Shown here piece after piece: positions 54,668-64,000 of a DNA stretch of 64,000 nucleotides. The notes beneath the pieces are model-generated. The model saw only the letters and a program-made list of their open reading frames with translations, ran no database searches and was not told the DNA's origin. Position 1 is the first letter of the stretch, and the number at the start of each line of letters is the position of its first letter. Both the position numbers and the translations under genes were made by a program. Location: assembly GCF_000612585.1 (NCBI RefSeq), contig NZ_JFCA01000004.1:1-64000 (forward strand), in the 5' to 3' direction. The DNA comes from Pseudomonas sp. CHM02 (GTDB lineage: Bacteria; Pseudomonadota; Gammaproteobacteria; Pseudomonadales; Pseudomonadaceae).

Positions 54668-55915
54668 ATGCACACACAACGTATCTGGCTCGCCTTGTTG
54701 GGCGCGCCCCTTGCGGCGATGGCTGACGAGGGTGGTTTCTTCAAGGACTCCACGGCCACCTTGCAGGCCCGCAACTATTATTTCAGTCGCGACTTCTCCG
54801 ACATCGTCGGAGCCAACCAGCAATCCAGAGCGGAGGAATGGGGCCAGGGCTTCATCCTTACCTACAAGTCCGGCTACACCCCAGGCCCCGTGGGTTTTGG
54901 CCTGGATGCACTGGGCACCTTGGGCCTCAAGCTCGACAGCAGCCCCGACCGCGTCAACACCGGCTTGCTGCCGGTGAAGGACGACGGGCGCGCCGCCGAC
55001 GAATACAGCCGCCTGGGCCTGACTTTCAAGGCGCGCCTGTCGAAGACAGAACTGAAGGTCGGCGAACTGCAGCCCAACCTGCCGGTGCTGGCCTTCAGCG
55101 ACATTCGCCTGCTGCCGCCGAGCTACCAGGGGCTGAGCCTCAGCGCCAGCGAGATCAGCGGACTCACGCTGCAGGCCGGGCACTTGACCAGCACCCGCCT
55201 GCGCAACGAGGCGGGGGACGAAAAGATGATCGCCATGCTCGGCCATATGCCGCAACGCGGGGCCGAGAGTGATGCCTTCAACTACCTTGGCGGCGACTAT
55301 GCCTTCAACAGTAACCGCACCAGCGTCAGCCTCTGGCACGGCCAGTTGAAGGACATCTACGCCCAGGACTTTGTCGGCTTCAAGCACAGCCAGCCGGTTG
55401 GGTCTTGGGTGCTGGGCGCCAACCTGGGCTACTACGATGCGCGGCAGGACGGCGACCAATTGCTCGGCAAGATCGACAACCAGGCGTTTTTCTCGCTGCT
55501 GTCGGCCAAGCGCGGCGGTCATACCTTCTATGTCGGTTATCAGGCGATGTACGGCGACAGCGCCTTCCCGCGCGTGTTTGCCAACATCACTCCGCTGGGC
55601 AACGAGGTGCCCACCTACGAGTTTGCCTACACCGACGAGCGTTCGTGGCAAGTGCGCTACGACTACGATTTCGTCGCGTTGGGCCTGACAGGGCTGACCA
55701 CCACCGTGCGCTACATCAGCGGCGACAACGTGAACACCGGCGCCGGCTACGAGGGCAAGGACCGCGAGCGTGACCTCGACATCGGCTACGCGGTGCAAAG
55801 CGGCGTGCTGAGCGGCCTGGGGATTCGGGTTCGCAACGTAATGGCGCGCTCCAACTATCGCAGCGACATCGACGAGAACCGACTGATCCTCAGCTACACC
55901 TGGAAGCTGCTTTAA
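54668..55915 (+). CDS. benF: OprD-family porin, BenF-like
   Basis: A 415-residue outer-membrane channel of the OprD family, which brings carboxylates across the outer membrane. The signal peptide is short ([18 protein letters not shown]), and [14 protein letters not shown] and the barrel end [10 protein letters not shown] are typical. Position after benK supports benzoate uptake. The usual benE transporter and catA catechol dioxygenase are not found in the window; its stop overlaps a convergent gene by 4 bp. Confidence 0.88.
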   Translation: MHTQRIWLALLGAPLAAMADEGGFFKDSTATLQARNYYFSRDFSDIVGANQQSRAEEWGQGFILTYKSGYTPGPVGFGLDALGTLGLKLDSSPDRVNTGLLPVKDDGRAADEYSRLGLTFKARLSKTELKVGELQPNLPVLAFSDIRLLPPSYQGLSLSASEISGLTLQAGHLTSTRLRNEAGDEKMIAMLGHMPQRGAESDAFNYLGGDYAFNSNRTSVSLWHGQLKDIYAQDFVGFKHSQPVGSWVLGANLGYYDARQDGDQLLGKIDNQAFFSLLSAKRGGHTFYVGYQAMYGDSAFPRVFANITPLGNEVPTYEFAYTDERSWQVRYDYDFVALGLTGLTTTVRYISGDNVNTGAGYEGKDRERDLDIGYAVQSGVLSGLGIRVRNVMARSNYRSDIDENRLILSYTWKLL

Positions 55916-56136
55916 ACCCCGCCCTGGCAGGTGCCCATCACCGTGTACTCAACGGTGTGGCTTGTGCCTTGGCTGTCAAGGTACACCAGGGTCGCGGGCT
56001 CCACCTGGCAACTGCCGGGCACCGCGGAGATGGAAACGATGTGCTGGATATCCAGCGCGGGGCTGTCATTGCTGCCGGCGGCGAAAGCCCCGGTGGCGGT
56101 GAACAGCAGGATAAGGCTGAGAAATCGAATATTCAT
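55912..56136 (-). CDS. Small periplasmic DUF2790 protein
   Basis: A 74-residue protein with signal peptide [19 protein letters not shown], and a mature domain of the DUF2790 type ([20 protein letters not shown] then YLDSQG and [10 protein letters not shown]), typical of Pseudomonas, with two Cys. ATG 56136 is taken, since the longer frame has no signal peptide. Function is unknown. Confidence 0.8.
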   Translation of the reverse strand: MNIRFLSLILLFTATGAFAAGSNDSPALDIQHIVSISAVPGSCQVEPATLVYLDSQGTSHTVEYTVMGTCQGGV

Positions 56137-56246
56137 GCTGGGGTCCTCTGTCAGTAGGCTCCAGTGTAGTGGCTGCGGCGCCGCGTTAAAGACAGGAACC
56201 GGTAAATGACCCGTACGCATTACGTAGCAATCAAGGTCCGAGGCTG

Positions 56247-57146
56247 ATGGACCTGTTCAACGGCATGCGGGTATTTGCCCAAGTGGTCGACAGCGGCAGT
56301 TTTGCCGCGGCGGCAGCGGTGTTGAACCTGTCCGGTGCGCAAGTCTCACGACTGATCGCCGACCTCGAACACCACCTGCAGACGCGCCTGCTGCAGCGCA
56401 CCACCCGGCGCCTGAGCCTCACCGAATCAGGCGAACGCTTCCTGCTGCGCTGCCGTGGCATCCTCGACGACGTCAGGGACGCCAGCGCCGAAGCCAGCGG
56501 CGCCCACCTCAACCCCCGCGGACACCTGCGCGTGCACTGCATGAGCGGCCTGGGCGTACTCATCACCCCCTTGATCGCACGCTACAGCGAACTGCACCCC
56601 GACGTATCCCTGGAGCTGACGCTCTCCCAACACACCCCCGACCCCCTCGAAGAAGGGCATGACGTCGTCATCTCCATCGCCCACGCACTCCCGGATTCCG
56701 CCCTGGTCAGCCAGACCATCGGCCACCTGTTCAGCGTGCCCTGCGCAGCCCCCGGCTACCTGGCCAAACACGGCGTACCGGAACATCCCCGCCAACTGCT
56801 GGAGCATCGACGCCTGCACCTGCAGGACTTTCAGGAGGATGAATGGCTGTTCCAGGACGAGGCGGGCGCCATCAGCATTCCACCCGGCACCACCTTCAGG
56901 ACCAACGTCGCTGATGCGATGGTCAGGGCGACGCAAGAGGGGATGGGGGTTAGCCTGCTGCCGTTTTTCAGCGCGTACCCGGCGCTGCAGGATGGCTCGC
57001 TGGTAAGGTTGCTGCCGGAGTATCGGCTGCGTGAGCGGACGATTTTCGCGGTATACCCGTCGCGGCGGTTTTTGGATGCGAAGGTGCGTACTTGGGTGGG
57101 TTTTTTGCAGGAGAGGTTGGCGGGGGTGTTGGGTGGGGATGGTTAG
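56247..57146 (+). CDS. LysR-family transcriptional regulator
   Basis: A 299-residue LysR regulator with helix-turn-helix SGSFAAAAAVLNLSGAQVSR near residue 15 and a substrate-binding domain (VISIAHALPDSALVSQTIGH). It belongs to the CrgA/DmlR-like group by its N-terminus MDLFNGMRVFAQVVDSGSFA. It is divergent from the DUF2790 gene, with 110 bp between. Targets are unknown. Confidence 0.88.
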   Translation: MDLFNGMRVFAQVVDSGSFAAAAAVLNLSGAQVSRLIADLEHHLQTRLLQRTTRRLSLTESGERFLLRCRGILDDVRDASAEASGAHLNPRGHLRVHCMSGLGVLITPLIARYSELHPDVSLELTLSQHTPDPLEEGHDVVISIAHALPDSALVSQTIGHLFSVPCAAPGYLAKHGVPEHPRQLLEHRRLHLQDFQEDEWLFQDEAGAISIPPGTTFRTNVADAMVRATQEGMGVSLLPFFSAYPALQDGSLVRLLPEYRLRERTIFAVYPSRRFLDAKVRTWVGFLQERLAGVLGGDG

Positions 57147-57171
57147 GCGGGAAGGGCAACGCTGATTGTTT

Positions 57172-57369
57172 GCTATCGGCCGATTGTGTTGAAAAAGTCG
57201 ACTTCGAATTCCACGGCAGAAAAGTACGCGCCTGAGATTGAAATCTGAATTTTGGGCAGAACGTTCAGGCCTTGGATTTCACGTAGCAACGTGTAAAACA
57301 GGTGTTTTCACCCATCAGTATTCGAGCGTTTTGTGCAAGCCGACTTTTTCAACAGAATCGGCCAAAAGC
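57172..57369. mobile_element. MITE-like element with 29-bp terminal inverted repeats
   Basis: The two ends (57172-57200 and 57341-57369) are inverted copies with 3 mismatches in 29, sharing TGTTGAAAAAGTCG. The element is about 198 bp with no gene inside. The ends resemble those of IS5-like elements in Pseudomonas. No clear target duplication was found. The surrounding gap 57147-57544 holds no other feature. Confidence 0.75.
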
Positions 57370-57544
57370 GGACCGTCATCCAGAATCGGGGATTGGTTTT
57401 AAACAAAACGGCTGGTTGGTTGAGTAGACCACTTCACACTGTGTGATCATTGACGCGACACGGGGTATTTTCAACGTCGCTTTCATGTACCTTTCTGGAT
57501 ACGCGACACTATCGGTAAATCCCGCCTGCATTTAAGGCCGTACG

Positions 57545-59065
57545 ATGAACGATATTGAGTTTGCGCACAGAGTCAGCCCTCAGTTGGGTAACCTGTACGA
57601 ACAGGCAAAGAACCTAGGTGCTTCGACGCCGGGTTATGCAGTTACTTTCTTGAGAAGCTTCGCCGAAGCGTTCTGCGAAACGCTAGTTCCGACTATGGAT
57701 CGGGATCTGAATCTTGATCGCAAGATCGCGTGCCTGCGAGATAGGCGTTTGGTAGACCACAGGGTGCTGAACCCGCTACGCATCCTACAAAAAAATGGGA
57801 ATGTTGCGGCTCACCCGAAGGCGTTTAGCTATACGCCCCACGACTCAACTGAAATGCTTAACCAGGCGCTGCCCGCCGCCCTCGGATTGCTTGAGTATCT
57901 GCATTCCCTGAACCCTGTGCTCGGAGAGTGCCCTGAATACACGGTCACACCATTCACACAGCACAACCTTCGCGAATTGAGCTACATCGCTATTTTTGAG
58001 GAAGACGCTGAGGCGCGCTACACGCTCGGAGTCCACTTCAAAGAAAAAGCTAATGCCCTAAAAGCCTCGGAGGTAATGTTCAGAGCTGATGACGGTTACG
58101 GCCTTGAATCCCGAAAGTCTATTGATCAAGCCAATATTTGGTTCAAGCTCGCCGCAGAAAGTTCGCATGTCGAAGCAATGTATGAATACGGCGTCTACCA
58201 TGCGCGCCTCCAAGGTGATGAATTTCAAGAACAACGCCAAAAAGGTGAACACTGGGTTTGGCGGGCAAGTGATAAAGGCTATGCTAGTGCGTTAGCTTTT
58301 ATCGGCGACTGTCACTTTTGGGGATCGGCTCGATACGAGCAAGATTTCGAGTACGCAAGAGAGCTGTATCAACAGGCTGCCGTCCAGTCTCACCCAGGAG
58401 CACTTGCTCAATTGGGAGAAATGCATGAACGGGGGATCGGCGGCCCGAGAGACCTCAATGCTTCATTCGAATGCTCTTTACAGTCTGCCGAGGCTGGATT
58501 TCCGCAGGCACAATTTCACTTGTACACGCTGCATCACCAAGGTCACGCTTTCGCCGATGACCGCCTGAAAGCTATCGCCTGGCTAATCGAAGCAGCGGAA
58601 CAAAAGTATCCAGAAGCGATGCTTGAGCTCGGCAGACTTATCAGTCAGAAGCTCATTCCGGGCCGGAGCGAAATTGATGCTCAAACTCTTTATGAACAAT
58701 GCCTCAATAGCGAAAAAACTCGAATAAAAGCCCGGTATGCGCTGGCTCATAGCTTGGTAAAGCAACTGGACAATCTAGACGCATTGCAATCAGCGCTGAC
58801 GCACATTACTAACTGCCAGGATGAAATCACTGTTACGTCACAACATAAGGATCTGCTTCCTGCGTGCCGAAGGCTTGCCGCATATATCTGGGAGAAGATA
58901 CCGAAAGCTATGGCTAGCGCTTACCCTCACCTTACGTTTCAAATAAGTGTCCCGCCCCCCATCGCAGACGAACCGCACCAACGGGTCTACGTTGGCTCGC
59001 CGGTAGGCCGGAACGAACAATGTCCCTGCGGCTCAGAGAAAAAGTACAAGCACTGCTGCCGTTGA
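57545..59065 (+). CDS. DUF4145-like, Sel1-repeat and SEC-C domain protein
   Basis: A 506-residue soluble protein with an unusual domain chain. Residues about 1-120 resemble DUF4145 (SPQLGNLYEQAKNLGASTPG, ILQKNGNVAAHP), a domain also found in restriction proteins. Residues 150-400 hold Sel1-type helical repeats such as ALAQLGEMHERGIGGPRDLN. The last 20 residues are a SEC-C zinc motif (GRNEQCPCGSEKKYKHCC). It lies beside a MITE-like element. A role in stress response or phage defence is inferred; nothing else supports it. Confidence 0.75.
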   Translation: MNDIEFAHRVSPQLGNLYEQAKNLGASTPGYAVTFLRSFAEAFCETLVPTMDRDLNLDRKIACLRDRRLVDHRVLNPLRILQKNGNVAAHPKAFSYTPHDSTEMLNQALPAALGLLEYLHSLNPVLGECPEYTVTPFTQHNLRELSYIAIFEEDAEARYTLGVHFKEKANALKASEVMFRADDGYGLESRKSIDQANIWFKLAAESSHVEAMYEYGVYHARLQGDEFQEQRQKGEHWVWRASDKGYASALAFIGDCHFWGSARYEQDFEYARELYQQAAVQSHPGALAQLGEMHERGIGGPRDLNASFECSLQSAEAGFPQAQFHLYTLHHQGHAFADDRLKAIAWLIEAAEQKYPEAMLELGRLISQKLIPGRSEIDAQTLYEQCLNSEKTRIKARYALAHSLVKQLDNLDALQSALTHITNCQDEITVTSQHKDLLPACRRLAAYIWEKIPKAMASAYPHLTFQISVPPPIADEPHQRVYVGSPVGRNEQCPCGSEKKYKHCCR

Positions 59066-59292
59066 CGGCAAAATGGGCTAATGACCTGTATCTCCCAAGT
59101 CTCGTGAACGCCCTAAAGCTTCAATTGAGGTTGACCAAGCTACTGAAGGCCATCCGCTCTTGGCCGATTACTGCCCCTCACGACAGACACCAATCGACTG
59201 ATTGCCGCCTGCCGTCAAGCGCAGCAACCGACCATTAGCGGTCTGCTCTACATAACCACCTCGCCCTATTTACGGAACCAACTCAAGCATCC

Positions 59293-60207
59293 CTACGGCT
59301 CCACCCAATCAGAATAAAGCAGCGGAAAACGCTCCTGTACCCACTCAATAAAAACTTGAACCTGTGGAGCCAGGTGTGTCCGGCTCGGGTACAGCAAAGA
59401 CACCGGACGACGGGCTGGTCGATAGGGCTTTAGAATCTCCACCAGACCGCGACTGTCCAGATGCTCGGCCACGGTGATCCCCGGCGCCTGGATGATTCCG
59501 AAGCCCGACACGCCGCACTGAACGTACGCATTCGATTCGGTGACGGTGATGCCGGCGTTACTCACAAACGCTCGATCCTGACCCTTTACCGAGAAATGCC
59601 AAGGCAAGGTTCTGTTGCTCTGACCGGACAAGAAGTTGACGCCTCGATGAGAGGCCAGGTCGTCGAGTGTCTGTGGTTCGCCATGCTCGTGCAGGTATTC
59701 GGGCGCTGCACACGTCACCATGGTCGCCATCGCGATAGGGCGGGCGATCAAGGTCGAATCCGGGAGGTCCCCGATACGCAACGCACAGTCGATACCTTCA
59801 CCGATCAGGTCGACGGCCCGGTCGGTCACGCCAAGCATCAGGTTGATACCAGGGTAGGCGGCGGTGAATTCTTTAAGGCTTTTGATGAATTCCATTTGCG
59901 CGAAAGCGGTCGGGATATCGACGCGGAGTCGGCCCTCGAGCGTTGCTCCGGATCGGTCGAACATTGACGTCGCAGCAGAAATACCCGCCAGAATGTCCTG
60001 TACCCGCTCGTAGAACCTTTCGCCCTCGGCGGTGAGTGCCACCTTTCTGGTGGTGCGCTGGAACAGCCGCACGCCCAATGACGTCTCCAATTCCTGGATA
60101 TACCGAGTGACCTGAGGTCGTCCGATGTCCAGCGATTCGGCAGCTTTTGTAAAGCTGCCGAGTTCGGCAAGCCTGGCAAACAGTCGCATCGATTGAAGCA
60201 AGTCCAT
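59293..60207 (-). CDS. LysR-family transcriptional regulator
   Basis: A 304-residue LysR regulator of the CrgA/DmlR-like group. The helix-turn-helix is GSFTKAAESLDIGRPQVTRY and the effector domain holds TDRAVDLIGEGIDCALRIGD. It is divergent from the dehydrogenase gene at 60382, with a dyad between them, so it probably controls that gene and itself. Effector unknown. Confidence 0.9.
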   Translation of the reverse strand: MDLLQSMRLFARLAELGSFTKAAESLDIGRPQVTRYIQELETSLGVRLFQRTTRKVALTAEGERFYERVQDILAGISAATSMFDRSGATLEGRLRVDIPTAFAQMEFIKSLKEFTAAYPGINLMLGVTDRAVDLIGEGIDCALRIGDLPDSTLIARPIAMATMVTCAAPEYLHEHGEPQTLDDLASHRGVNFLSGQSNRTLPWHFSVKGQDRAFVSNAGITVTESNAYVQCGVSGFGIIQAPGITVAEHLDSRGLVEILKPYRPARRPVSLLYPSRTHLAPQVQVFIEWVQERFPLLYSDWVEP

Positions 60208-60250
60208 GACGCTTTCCTATGAACCCCGTCTGGCTCACGAAGTTGAACGT

Positions 60251-60275
60251 GATTGTTATCCAAGGATAGAACAAT
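60251..60275. promoter_or_regulatory. Probable LysR operator between divergent genes
   Basis: GATTGTT and AACAATC flank an inner TATCC-AA-GGATA dyad, a nested inverted repeat between the LysR and dehydrogenase genes. The inner dyad is shorter than the classic T-N11-A by one base. Confidence 0.55.
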
Positions 60276-60381
60276 CATGTCTTTTCCCACGCATTTATTG
60301 CACACCGTTAAAAGCAAAAAATACACCCAAGGCAGAACCGGTTCTGGTTCGAGGCCATTGATGGGTGTTTGGAGAATCGCA

Positions 60382-61395
60382 ATGAAAGCCTGGTTATTGA
60401 AAGATTTCGGACTCGACAACCTGCAGTTGGGAGAGGTCGAGACCCCGCAACCAAAGGCCGGCGAGTTGCTGGTCAAGGTGGGTGCGGTCTCGCTCAACTT
60501 TCGCGACAAGGCGATCGTCGACGGCATTTATGAGCCGCACAGCGTGCCCAAACCATTGATTCCGGTGAGCGATGCCGCCGGCACAGTGGTAGCGATCGGT
60601 GCCAATGTCACGCGTTTCAAAGTGGGCGATCGCGTCAACTCGCATCTTTACTCACGTTGGCTGGATGGCGAGCCAGGGCCGAACGAACCCGATTACTGCT
60701 TCGGTTCGCCGTTGCCCGGCGGTTTGGCCGAATACATGATCATCCATGAAGACAGCGCCGTCGGTGCCCCCGACAACATGAGCGACGAAGAGGCGGCAAC
60801 ACTGCCGATCGCTGCGCTCACGGCCTGGTATTCGCTGGTGGACTTTGGACAAATCCAGCCAGGCCACACCGTATTGGTTCAAGGCACGGGCGGTGTGTCG
60901 ATATTTGCCGTGCAGATCGCGACGGCGCTTGGCGCGAAGGTCATCGCAACGTCGAGCAGCGACCAGAATCTGCAAGCCGTGCAGGGGCTGGGCGCGGTGG
61001 TGGGCATTAACTACAGAACGACCCCGAAATGGGCGGACGAAGTGCTGAAGCTTACCGACGGCAAGGGCGTGGACTTGCTACTCGATGTGGCCGGCGGCAG
61101 CGGTATCAATCAATCGGTGGCAGCCACCAAGGCATCGGGGCGTATCGCGCAGATCGGCTTTCTGACAGGGCAAACCGTTGAACTCAATCTGATGCCACTC
61201 ATATTCCGCCAGACGACCATTCGCGGTATCGCCGTAGCACCGCGCTCATCATTTGACCGGATGAACGTTTTCCTCAACGAACACAAGATCCGTCCCGTGA
61301 TTGATGAGGTATACCCATTCGAGAAAGCGCGAGAAGCTTACGAGCACCTCGCAAGGGGAGCGTTTGGCAAGGTTGTGATCAAAATCGCTGAATAA
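60382..61395 (+). CDS. Zinc-type alcohol dehydrogenase / quinone oxidoreductase-like protein
   Basis: A 337-residue medium-chain dehydrogenase/reductase. The GroES-like N-terminal domain has VSLNFRDKAIVDGIYEPHSV and the nucleotide-binding fold VLVQGTGGVSIFAVQIATAL. No structural-zinc Cys cluster is visible, so it is nearer the quinone oxidoreductases that use NADPH. ATG 60382 follows GGAG; the longer frame is not conserved-looking. It is probably controlled by the divergent LysR gene. Confidence 0.85.
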   Translation: MKAWLLKDFGLDNLQLGEVETPQPKAGELLVKVGAVSLNFRDKAIVDGIYEPHSVPKPLIPVSDAAGTVVAIGANVTRFKVGDRVNSHLYSRWLDGEPGPNEPDYCFGSPLPGGLAEYMIIHEDSAVGAPDNMSDEEAATLPIAALTAWYSLVDFGQIQPGHTVLVQGTGGVSIFAVQIATALGAKVIATSSSDQNLQAVQGLGAVVGINYRTTPKWADEVLKLTDGKGVDLLLDVAGGSGINQSVAATKASGRIAQIGFLTGQTVELNLMPLIFRQTTIRGIAVAPRSSFDRMNVFLNEHKIRPVIDEVYPFEKAREAYEHLARGAFGKVVIKIAE

Positions 61396-62405
61396 CGTTG
61401 TAGCGGTGACTGAGCCCCATGCGGCCGAAGCCAAGGGCCGAGATTTCAAGAGAGCTGTTGCCGGGTTTGCGCTTTTGCATAAGAGGTGTTTACACAGACT
61501 GCACGGGCCGGGAAGGGCGCGTGCAGAAGCATTGTGAACACACCAGGCGAGGTGGGCAGGGGAACTCGACGGTTAACTCGGGATGGACCGATGAAGAGGA
61601 CTCATGAGTCTGGTGGTGGTGCGGGATATTGAGTCGGACTCGGTGATTCAAAGGCTGTCGGGATCCCCGAAAAACATTTTGACTGGGCTCTAGCGCAGTA
61701 TTTTCAGGTCGGAAAAACTAAAATATGCCCTCAGTTTTGCCCCCAGTAGCGCGGGATATGCGGGCGATCGAGATTGGCGCTCTCTGAGGCGGAGCAGAGT
61801 GGTCGTCGATGGCTTTCAGTGTAACTCCTCATCGGATCTGGCGGGGGGGCAGGGCTCATCAAGGACCAGCTAATCCGCTCTCGGTCGAGAACAGCTACTC
61901 CGATCGACTGTGTTCAACCTAATATTTGCATCCGCCTAATTGGTTTGCTGGGCTTGGAGGTATCTACGAAACCAAGAGCGATTCATTTTGAGCGCAGTGG
62001 TCTTCCTCTTTTGTCCAAGGCTGACGCGAACTTTGAGGGAGCGGATTTACCCGCGAACGCCAACAAAGCAGGTGCCATTAACCTCGACTGCTTTGGGCTC
62101 GCGTTCTAGCAATAATCGACAGCTAATTCCGTCGTCAGCCGACTGTGGTTCTCCATACAAGCGCATCTGCGCACTCACTCCAGCGTGTTTCGCGTCAGGA
62201 CGTGTGTCGCGCAATGACCCATTGCTTGAACATTCCGAAGGAGTGCTACGAACCTACGCATTGATAACGGTAAGGTTTGTATCGTCATTTCGTAACGAGA
62301 CCGTCGGCAAAATAGGTTGCCAGTCAATCTCAGTTCCAAAATCTGAGTTTGATTGACAGGCTAGGGCTGAAAGCTCTCTCGATTTTTTTGATATCAAGGA
62401 TGGAT
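61396..62405. other. Intergenic kilobase without a recognisable gene
   Basis: About 1 kb with short frames only. One stretch near 61950-62108 reads as protein-like in one frame (AGAINLDCFGLAF before a stop), and the reverse strand near 61950-62170 holds KMNRSWFRRYL, so decayed genes are possible. I could not name any. Confidence 0.4.
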
Positions 62406-63941
62406 ATGGTGAGGCGGTGGTTATCCCTGCTGGCAGTTTTTATGCTGCCACTGCTGTCGATGGTGTGCAGCGGTCAGGTCCGAGAAGTGCAGAGAGACCT
62501 CGATGCATTGAATGCTGAGCGTCCGATGCATGTGGCTATTTGGTATCCGGAAGGCGTCTGCACCGCAGGTGCGCAAGAGCTGTGCCTTGATAAGTCAGCG
62601 ATTACTCATAAAGTCATCGTTGTTTCACATGGCAGCATGGGGGCGTCAGACGATTACGCCTGGGTTGGTAATGGCTTGGCATCCAAGGGGTACATTGTCG
62701 TTGGTCTGAATCATTTCGGTGAATCCCGGGTATACGGGAAGCACACACAGAGCTTGCGTGCCACGGGTATGGTGTGGGAGCGGGCGCTGGATGTGTCGCG
62801 GGTGCTGGATGCCCTGGCCAAACTGAATCTCTTTCAAAAAAGCGTCGCCTGGGACGACGCCATCGTCATTGGTCACTCCGCCGGCGGCCAGACTGCCGCG
62901 CTTCTGGCGGGAGCACGCTTTGATCTTCATGCGTTCGCCAAGTACTGCGAGTCCCTGCCAGACGGTGTTGATCGTTCGTGTTTTTACGCGCTGGATATCA
63001 AGCGAGCACCAAGCGCCTATATCGCGTTGTTCAACGGCAGCTACCGCGACCCGCGGGTCAGAAAAATAGTATTGCTTGACCCCGCCCTGGGCCCAGCATT
63101 GGTTGAGCAGTCCATGGCGGGTTCGCATATTCCAGCACTGGTGGTGGGGGCGCTGCACGATGACTTCCTGCCGTGGAGCCATCACGGTGCTCGCTATGCG
63201 TCGGCCATACCGGATGCAAAAACCCTGTTGCTGGAGGGCAACGAGGGGCACTTTGTGTTTCTTTCCGTTTGCCATTATGACGACAAGGTCAACGGTATCC
63301 CGCTCTGTACCGACAAAGCGGGAGTGGACCGCAAAGTCGTGCATGAGCGTTTGTTGTCTGGGCTGCTTGCTTTTGTTGCACCCGATGACGAGATCCCTCT
63401 GTTTGGAAAACGCGTAGTGCCCGCAGTTGCCGATGTCCCGGCTGCACAACTGACCGTGCTGGAAATCCTCCGCTACACCCCGCGTTGGGTATTCGGTTTA
63501 CTTTTCGCGCTTTGCGTATTGGGATTGATGCAGACACGTACGCGACAGGTGCAGTTCAGCCTCGCTTTGCTGCTCCCCATCGGGATGCTGATGTTGTCGG
63601 TGGCGGGCGTGTTTCAGTACACCGATTATTGGGTCGCCGGCTTTGGGTTCTGGCTTGCTGGCCTTGTTGCAATCGGTACGATCGCCTCGCGTTTTATGGA
63701 TGCCAGCGTCGTGACAAGGAATAAGGCTTCGGGTCGACTGATAATGCGCGGTAGTTGGGTTCCATTACTGGTCATCCTTGGGATTTTCATCACACGCTAT
63801 CTGCTAGGGGTGGCCCAGGCCCTGCAGTTTCCAGCACTCGATCATTGGCCAGTGCAGATGGCGGTCGCAACTGGGTTGGGGGCGTGGAGCAGCTATTTCG
63901 CTTGTCGGGGGTGGAACTGCTGGAGAGCAGCTCGCCCGTAG
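62406..63941 (+). CDS. Alpha/beta hydrolase (dienelactone/PAF-AH-like) with C-terminal membrane domain
   Basis: A 511-residue protein. After a signal or anchor (WLSLLAVFMLPLLSMVCSGQ, with a possible lipobox Cys) comes an alpha/beta-hydrolase domain with nucleophile GHSAGGQTAAL, the oxyanion region VSHGSMGASDD, and His near EGNEGHFVFLS. The last ~150 residues hold about five membrane segments (WVFGLLFALCVLGLM onward). ATG 62406 follows AAGGA at 5 bases; ATG 62400 is an alternative. Substrate is unknown; the hydrolase-membrane fusion is not common. Confidence 0.8.
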   Translation: MVRRWLSLLAVFMLPLLSMVCSGQVREVQRDLDALNAERPMHVAIWYPEGVCTAGAQELCLDKSAITHKVIVVSHGSMGASDDYAWVGNGLASKGYIVVGLNHFGESRVYGKHTQSLRATGMVWERALDVSRVLDALAKLNLFQKSVAWDDAIVIGHSAGGQTAALLAGARFDLHAFAKYCESLPDGVDRSCFYALDIKRAPSAYIALFNGSYRDPRVRKIVLLDPALGPALVEQSMAGSHIPALVVGALHDDFLPWSHHGARYASAIPDAKTLLLEGNEGHFVFLSVCHYDDKVNGIPLCTDKAGVDRKVVHERLLSGLLAFVAPDDEIPLFGKRVVPAVADVPAAQLTVLEILRYTPRWVFGLLFALCVLGLMQTRTRQVQFSLALLLPIGMLMLSVAGVFQYTDYWVAGFGFWLAGLVAIGTIASRFMDASVVTRNKASGRLIMRGSWVPLLVILGIFITRYLLGVAQALQFPALDHWPVQMAVATGLGAWSSYFACRGWNCWRAARP

Positions 63942-64000
63942 CCTTGTAGTTGAATGGCGTGTTGATCGTCACGGGTTTGCAAGTTTTTATGTTTCGCTAA

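Noticed and set aside
52427..55798. Long minus-strand open frame across benD, benK and benF
   Set aside because: It spans three real genes on the other strand and shows no domain; typical GC-bias artefact.
61419..62356. Short frames in the 1-kb gap before the final hydrolase
   Set aside because: No start with a ribosome site, no domain and mixed frames; left as possible decayed sequence.

Overview
The window reads as part of a Pseudomonas chromosome, most likely the P. fluorescens group. The basis is GC-rich codon use, Pseudomonas-style REP sequences (around 66-136 and 14335-14402), an LpxO lipid A hydroxylase, a MexEF-OprN-type efflux operon, a DUF2790 protein and a BenR/benABCDKF cluster. 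No tRNA, rRNA or CRISPR array was seen.

Layout. 0-6.5 kb: a YbiT-type ABC-F ATPase, a frameshifted remnant of a phage-type integrase, a secreted GH101-related glycosidase, a HAD hydrolase, a methyltransferase and a TIGR03067-like protein. 6.8-17 kb: cell-envelope genes (wzz, lpxO, a PssA-type phospholipid synthase), the Ku-LigD end-joining pair, a PQQ-type aldose dehydrogenase, and a TetR gene with a clear palindromic operator. 17.1-20.8 kb: one very large protein of unknown function with toxin-like architecture. 20.9-25.1 kb: an iron-uptake operon efeU-efeO-efeB plus a second imelysin gene, behind a near-consensus Fur box.

26.4-32.8 kb is a sharply AT-rich island, all on the minus strand, and is the most interesting part. 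It runs in transcription order: a 46-residue acidic peptide ending in Cys, a terminator inside a larger inverted repeat, a JmjC/cupin_8 oxygenase split by a one-base shift at a run of nine A, a signal-less protein resembling peptide-binding SBP_bac_5 proteins, an ABC-ATPase fused to a GNAT domain, a ThiF/MccB-like adenylating enzyme, and an MFS exporter. Precursor plus ThiF-like E1 plus Fe(II) oxygenase plus MFS is the logic of pantocin A, and E1 plus GNAT plus MFS that of microcin C. I propose an undescribed ribosomally made peptide (RiPP) or peptide-antimetabolite cluster.

33-39 kb: mexEF-oprN-type RND efflux operon with no linked mexT or mexS. 39.3-40.5 kb: an unrecognised gene and a broken fatty-acid hydroxylase remnant. 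40.5-48.1 kb: a TonB receptor followed by a complete peptide-type ABC importer. 48.5-55.9 kb: benR and benABCDKF for benzoate to catechol; two 15-bp half-sites 21 bp apart upstream of benA match the XylS/BenR pattern. 56-64 kb: DUF2790 protein, two LysR regulators, a MITE-like element with 29-bp inverted ends, a DUF4145/Sel1/SEC-C protein, a quinone-oxidoreductase-like dehydrogenase, about 1 kb with no recognisable gene, and a hydrolase fused to a membrane domain.
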